NCBI RefSeq assembly: GCF_947367085.1
Contig: NZ_CANBCP010000002.1
Location: 1 to 64,000, forward strand
DNA: 64,000 bases
Direction: 5' to 3'
Source of the DNA: an uncultured Lactobacillus sp.
GTDB taxonomy: Bacteria; Bacillota; Bacilli; Lactobacillales; Lactobacillaceae
Positions 60,393 through 64,000 of this stretch are shown here, piece after piece. The position numbers and the translations under genes are program-made. The notes beneath the pieces are model-generated. The model was given only the letters and a program-made list of their open reading frames with translations. It had not been told where the DNA came from and ran no database searches. Each line of letters starts with the position of its first letter. Position 1 is the first letter of the stretch.

Positions 60393-63338
60393 CTAGTTAT
60401 AAAACTTCGATCCCATTAAATGTGCTTTACCTGCACTCATATCGTATTGAACCATTTCGTAGTCATGCAATAATTTTCTTTGACTAGAAGTTAAAGTCTT
60501 TTCAGAAACTTTATGACCTTTTTGATCGACTAATTCATACCCATCTTCACCATCGTAATTAATAGTTAAAGCTGGTAATTCTTGATGAACTTTAGTCAAC
60601 AAAGCTTGATATGGCGTTACTTTAGAATTTGTTTGCTCTAACGTCATACTGATAAAGTCACTCGTATTTACATAACTTGATTTACCAATTTTAGCTTTAG
60701 CACCATGGGTGCGGGCGTATTTATTTGAATAAATAAAGTAAGTCGTTGAGTGCAGCTTAATTGGATATTTCTTTAGTTCATCTTGATTAATAATTGTTGG
60801 ATAATGGTCACCATAAAATACAAAAGTTATCGGCTTGTTAATCTTATCGATCTGCTCAATAAAGCTCTTAACAGCTAAATCAGTATATTGCGCACCTCTA
60901 GTATAAGTAGAAAAGTTAGTATCAGTGATCCCTTTAGCTAAAGGTAAGCTTAATTTTATACCGTTAGTAAATTCATTATCACCATACCAGTCATTATAAG
61001 GAGTGTGGTTTTGAATTGAAATCAGATTGATAAATTGACCACCTTTACGTGAATCTATCTGTCGTAAGCCATTTTTATACAAAGTATCATCTGACATATA
61101 CCAGTCACGACCGATTTTCTTTTGATCCGTGATCTTATATTTCGAACCTAAGTAAGCAAACTTATTAAACTTAAACTTCTTATATACTGAAGCTCTAGCA
61201 TAATAGGTTCCATAAAACGGGTGGATTGCTGACGAATAATTAAAGCTTTGTCCCATATTAGGATATTTTGAAAACTTCGGCAAAACTTGCAAATATGGCA
61301 TGATTTGCCCCTTAAAGTTAGCCATATTAAATCCCGTCATCGCTTCATATTCCATATTGGCAGTACCACCACCATAGCCAGCACTGAGCATATGACCATA
61401 AGTAGTATCTTTTTTGAGTGAGTGCATAAATGGAATTGGGTCTTTAGTGGTTAATTTAACTCCCGGAAAATCAGTTGGATCAACAAATGACTCACTTAAA
61501 TTAAAGATAATCGTCTGATCAGAAAGCTTGTTTTTTCGAGTCTTATTAATTTGCTTGGCAACCTGACTATATTCTTTTTGAATCTGATCAAGCTTACCAA
61601 CAGAATAACCAGCTGGCTTTTGCATTGTTTCAACATTTAAGTAGTCTATCAAACTCAAAACTGGACCATTTTTTTGTAGATCTCCTTTAGGATTAGAAAA
61701 AGTAATTACATTACCGAATCCTCGAGATAAGTAATATAAAGTTGTATTTTTCTTGTTAAAACCCATCGGAGTCAAGAAGACTAAGATACTTACTCCTAGC
61801 CAAATTAATCTTTGCTTGAAGTTTCCTAACTTAATTGGATGTTTTTTCTCTAAAATGATCGTCACAATAATTAAAATAATAATTCCAACTATTGCTGCAA
61901 AGACAATCCCCATCCCTACCATTGGTAAAAGGGTCTTCCAGTTAGTAATTTCTTGAATTTCAGAAGGATAAATTGGCTCTCCTCTGAGTAGTAATTTTTC
62001 TTTTTCAGCAATCGTCCAGATCAAAGTCAAAACCGTTACAAGGATTATTGAGGTCCAGTAACGAGTAAAGATAAAATTAAAGACCGCAAACAAGGCAAAT
62101 AAGAAAATCGCCGTTAAAAATGGCACAAAGAAATTCTGCCCAATTAATACAGCAAAGGCATTTTGATTGTCAATTTGACCGCCATCGGCCATAACCAAAA
62201 TAGATATTGCACTTAAAAGGATTAAGTAAAGCCAAGTCCAAAGACTAATTTTATGACGTGAAAGAAAAGCTTGTATTTTTATCTTTAACTCAGAAAAAGC
62301 ATCTAATAAAGATGAGAAAGTATCTTTATTGAGGATATTAGCGAATTTTTCAAAAAATGGAATATGTAAAACTATGGCATTAACACATAAAACTAAAATA
62401 AAGCTGATAATAATTAATCCAATTATCAAGCCCACCAGCATTAACTTACTAATCCCTAATCGATGACTAGTACTATTATAAAAGAACAAATTTGGACTCA
62501 AGCTATATTGTCCAATAATCGCTAGCGGTGTTAAGAAATAAAGGCTATTACTATTAAAACTGCTCCAAACACCTCTAAAAGTCCGTTCAATTAAGGCAGC
62601 AATAAAGATATAGAGTGGAGATGAATAGCTTATTAGGAAATTAGGATTAAAAGTAAAATTAGTACCAACAATAGCTTTGCTTTGAATAAAAACTGTTGTC
62701 AGTCCAATAGTAATCCCTAGTAAAATAATCGCTAACACGCCAGTCCAAAGCGGCTTAATCCTGTTTAAAAAGGTTTGCTTTTTAATGCCCCAGCCTAAAG
62801 CTACTAGTAGTGTTACTGCTTGCCAGTTATTGGGCATAGAATTAAAGACTGCACTAAAAGAAAAAACTAGTAATGATACAATTGCCCATAAACAATTAAA
62901 TTGCTTATCACTTATCTTTTCTTGTAACTCAACTAATAGCGGGGCAAGAAAACTCGCCAAGATAAAGAAAGAAAACAATGGCGATATAGCAGAGATAAAT
63001 GGAAAGAGGAACGATCCAAAACCATATAAACTAAAGGTATTCGGCGTCTTAATCCAACTTGCAACTGCAAATAAGAACATGGATAATGCCCCTAAAAGCC
63101 AAAAGTTAATAACGATTTTAAAAGTTAGTTTCTTTAAACTGGCTATCTTACCAAATAGATATGCTAGAAAAACCACTAAAAGGTTATTAAAGGCCACACC
63201 AGATGCTTGAATATTTATGTCTTTACTTACACTTGCCCTATCTAAAAAGCCAAAAGCTGGCAAAATAAGTCCAAGTCCAATTAGCAACATAAATATACCG
63301 GCTATAAGTTTTAAAAAAGATTTCTTGTTAGTATTCAC
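60393..63338 (-). CDS. LtaS-like sulfatase-fold membrane protein with extra N-terminal membrane module
   Basis: 981 residues. The C-terminal half (from about 365) has five membrane segments and an extracellular sulfatase-fold domain of the lipoteichoic acid synthase/phosphoglycerol transferase type. The nucleophile Thr659 lies in AGYGGGTANMEYEAMTGF, with metal ligands in FNLSES, FYGDHYP and QNHTPY. LtaS itself is about 650 residues. The first 345 residues here add eight or nine further membrane segments loosely resembling an acyltransferase-3 domain, without a clear catalytic His. It probably modifies or polymerises surface glycerol-phosphate polymers; exact substrate unknown. Confidence 0.85.
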   Translation of the reverse strand: MNTNKKSFLKLIAGIFMLLIGLGLILPAFGFLDRASVSKDINIQASGVAFNNLLVVFLAYLFGKIASLKKLTFKIVINFWLLGALSMFLFAVASWIKTPNTFSLYGFGSFLFPFISAISPLFSFFILASFLAPLLVELQEKISDKQFNCLWAIVSLLVFSFSAVFNSMPNNWQAVTLLVALGWGIKKQTFLNRIKPLWTGVLAIILLGITIGLTTVFIQSKAIVGTNFTFNPNFLISYSSPLYIFIAALIERTFRGVWSSFNSNSLYFLTPLAIIGQYSLSPNLFFYNSTSHRLGISKLMLVGLIIGLIIISFILVLCVNAIVLHIPFFEKFANILNKDTFSSLLDAFSELKIKIQAFLSRHKISLWTWLYLILLSAISILVMADGGQIDNQNAFAVLIGQNFFVPFLTAIFLFALFAVFNFIFTRYWTSIILVTVLTLIWTIAEKEKLLLRGEPIYPSEIQEITNWKTLLPMVGMGIVFAAIVGIIILIIVTIILEKKHPIKLGNFKQRLIWLGVSILVFLTPMGFNKKNTTLYYLSRGFGNVITFSNPKGDLQKNGPVLSLIDYLNVETMQKPAGYSVGKLDQIQKEYSQVAKQINKTRKNKLSDQTIIFNLSESFVDPTDFPGVKLTTKDPIPFMHSLKKDTTYGHMLSAGYGGGTANMEYEAMTGFNMANFKGQIMPYLQVLPKFSKYPNMGQSFNYSSAIHPFYGTYYARASVYKKFKFNKFAYLGSKYKITDQKKIGRDWYMSDDTLYKNGLRQIDSRKGGQFINLISIQNHTPYNDWYGDNEFTNGIKLSLPLAKGITDTNFSTYTRGAQYTDLAVKSFIEQIDKINKPITFVFYGDHYPTIINQDELKKYPIKLHSTTYFIYSNKYARTHGAKAKIGKSSYVNTSDFISMTLEQTNSKVTPYQALLTKVHQELPALTINYDGEDGYELVDQKGHKVSEKTLTSSQRKLLHDYEMVQYDMSAGKAHLMGSKFYN

Positions 63339-63410
63339 TTATTGCATCCTTTATTTTAAATTAGACACTCTTACATTTTACTCTTAACTAGAAAACTAAC
63401 AATATTGAAA

Positions 63411-63437
63411 AAAGGCTTCAATTTATGAAACCTTTTT
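63411..63437 (-). terminator. plsY terminator
   Basis: AAAGG-TTCA type stem (AAAGGCTTCA against TGAAACCTTT, one mismatch) that overlaps the plsY stop codon, followed by T on the minus strand. Confidence 0.65.
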
Positions 63438-64000
63438 GCCTAATTTCTTTTTTATTGTAGTTAATACATCTACACGCTTGCCGTGACCAGTGAAAAAGTC
63501 AACGATATCTTTTCTGAACTTAAAACACATAACAGCTGTCGCAAGTAAAAATATAAAGCCACATTGCCAGCCGAAGTTAATCCAAACGTAGATGCTGTAG
63601 CCAAGCATATATACTAATGGCGGAATGGTCAAATTTTTCATCAAAATAACTAAAATAAGACCGCAAATTAGCGCAATTAAGCCGGCACGCCAGTCAAAAA
63701 AGACCATCCACATTGCCGATACCGCCACGCCTTTTCCACCATTAAAATGATTCCACCAAGGAAATGAGTGTCCTAAAATCACACCGAGGCCGCAGGCTGC
63801 TTCAGCTTGACGATTTGCTTTAAAGAGCCAATAAACAATTAATAGTGCAATCAAAGTTTTAGCTAAATCTCCAAAGCAGGTGATAATCCCATATTTTTTA
63901 CCAAAAACTGCGCCAATATTTGCAGTTCCTGGATTTTTAGATCCGTATTTAGTCGGATCTTTATGAAGCAAAACTTTCCCAACAATCATCGCAAACAAGA
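63423..64000 (-). CDS. plsY: Glycerol-3-phosphate acyltransferase PlsY, 5' end outside window
   Basis: Integral membrane enzyme moving an acyl group from acyl-phosphate to glycerol-3-phosphate, the first step of phospholipid synthesis. About 192 residues are visible, with GSKNPGTANIGAVFGKKYG, GHSFPWWNHFNGGKGVAVS and further membrane segments. The window ends within the first transmembrane region; the track's TTG start at 63998 is only the window edge. Unusually the motif reads GSKNPGTAN rather than GSGNPGATN. Confidence 0.92.
   Translation of the reverse strand, partial: LFAMIVGKVLLHKDPTKYGSKNPGTANIGAVFGKKYGIITCFGDLAKTLIALLIVYWLFKANRQAEAACGLGVILGHSFPWWNHFNGGKGVAVSAMWMVFFDWRAGLIALICGLILVILMKNLTIPPLVYMLGYSIYVWINFGWQCGFIFLLATAVMCFKFRKDIVDFFTGHGKRVDVLTTIKKKLGKKVS

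Overview
The window looks like a chromosomal segment of a low-GC lactic acid bacterium, most likely the Lactobacillus johnsonii/gasseri group. The basis is AT-rich coding sequence, the aminopeptidase C plus PepE/PepG-type endopeptidase pair, LacS with a fused IIA domain, the msm/aga/gtfA sugar operon, three 6-phospho-beta-glucosidase genes, and Firmicute RNA switches (guanine riboswitch, M-box, T-box, CTP-sensing pyrG attenuator). Species is inferred only from protein resemblance. Bases 1-121 are not biological: a poly-C run, degraded adapter and an intact Illumina Nextera transposase adapter. The window therefore starts at a contig end, and the first gene is cut by the assembly.

Layout. 1-2.1 kb: truncated MmeI-like restriction-modification protein. 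2.1-6 kb: guaA, then guanine riboswitch-xpt-pbuX. 6-14 kb: alpha-galactoside/sucrose operon msmE-msmF-msmG-aga-gtfA (minus) with divergent regulator msmR and a cre site. 14-18 kb: murA, pyrG, rpoE, DUF1934. 18.2-19.6 kb: HD phosphohydrolase. 19.7-27.6 kb: housekeeping run metG-tatD-rnmV-ksgA-veg-purR-glmU-prs (minus). 27.7-29.1 kb: M-box Mg2+ riboswitch in front of half a MgtA-type P-type ATPase. 29.1-31.2 kb: trpS-comEB-TPM-like protein. 31.3-34.5 kb: SRAP protein, tRNA-Gly, CPBP-like membrane protein, and a YolD/Y-family polymerase pair behind a perfect SOS box. 34.6-45.9 kb: beta-glucoside region with ROK kinase, three GH1 enzymes, two PTS IIC, one IIB, one IIA, two GntR regulators and several cre sites. 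46-49.1 kb: Hsp20, greA, lipoprotein, pepC. 49.2-55.2 kb: lactose operon lacS-lacZ with a downstream LacI-type regulator and repeated TTTAGTAAA operators. 55.4-64 kb: HD hydrolase, second C1 peptidase, tRNA-Thr, frameshifted acyltransferase, T-box-tyrS, LtaS-like sulfatase, and plsY cut by the right edge.

How the genes work together. Much of the region handles sugars: ABC import plus intracellular cleavage of raffinose-type sugars, PTS import plus 6-phospho-beta-glucosidases for plant beta-glucosides, and LacS plus LacZ for lactose. Catabolite control is indicated by cre sites at four promoters. Nucleotide supply (guaA, xpt, pbuX, pyrG, purR, prs) carries two distinct RNA-level controls.

Most notable points. 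(1) The acyltransferase downstream of tyrS is broken by a G7 homopolymer, and one extra G restores the full frame; this is a candidate phase-variable surface-modification gene. (2) An intact promoter, M-box and terminator control a half-length MgtA that lacks the phosphorylation domain and has TGQ in place of TGE. (3) The pyrG leader starts at GGGCAC, as expected for CTP sensing by reiterative transcription. (4) MurA has Asp in place of the fosfomycin-target Cys. (5) Related TTGTTCC-type palindromes and identical cre sequences lie at two beta-glucoside promoters. (6) Nearly identical 18-bp palindromes flank pepC. (7) Each of the two tRNA genes has one G-A mismatch in a stem. I found no CRISPR array, prophage, insertion sequence or clearly new multi-gene system.
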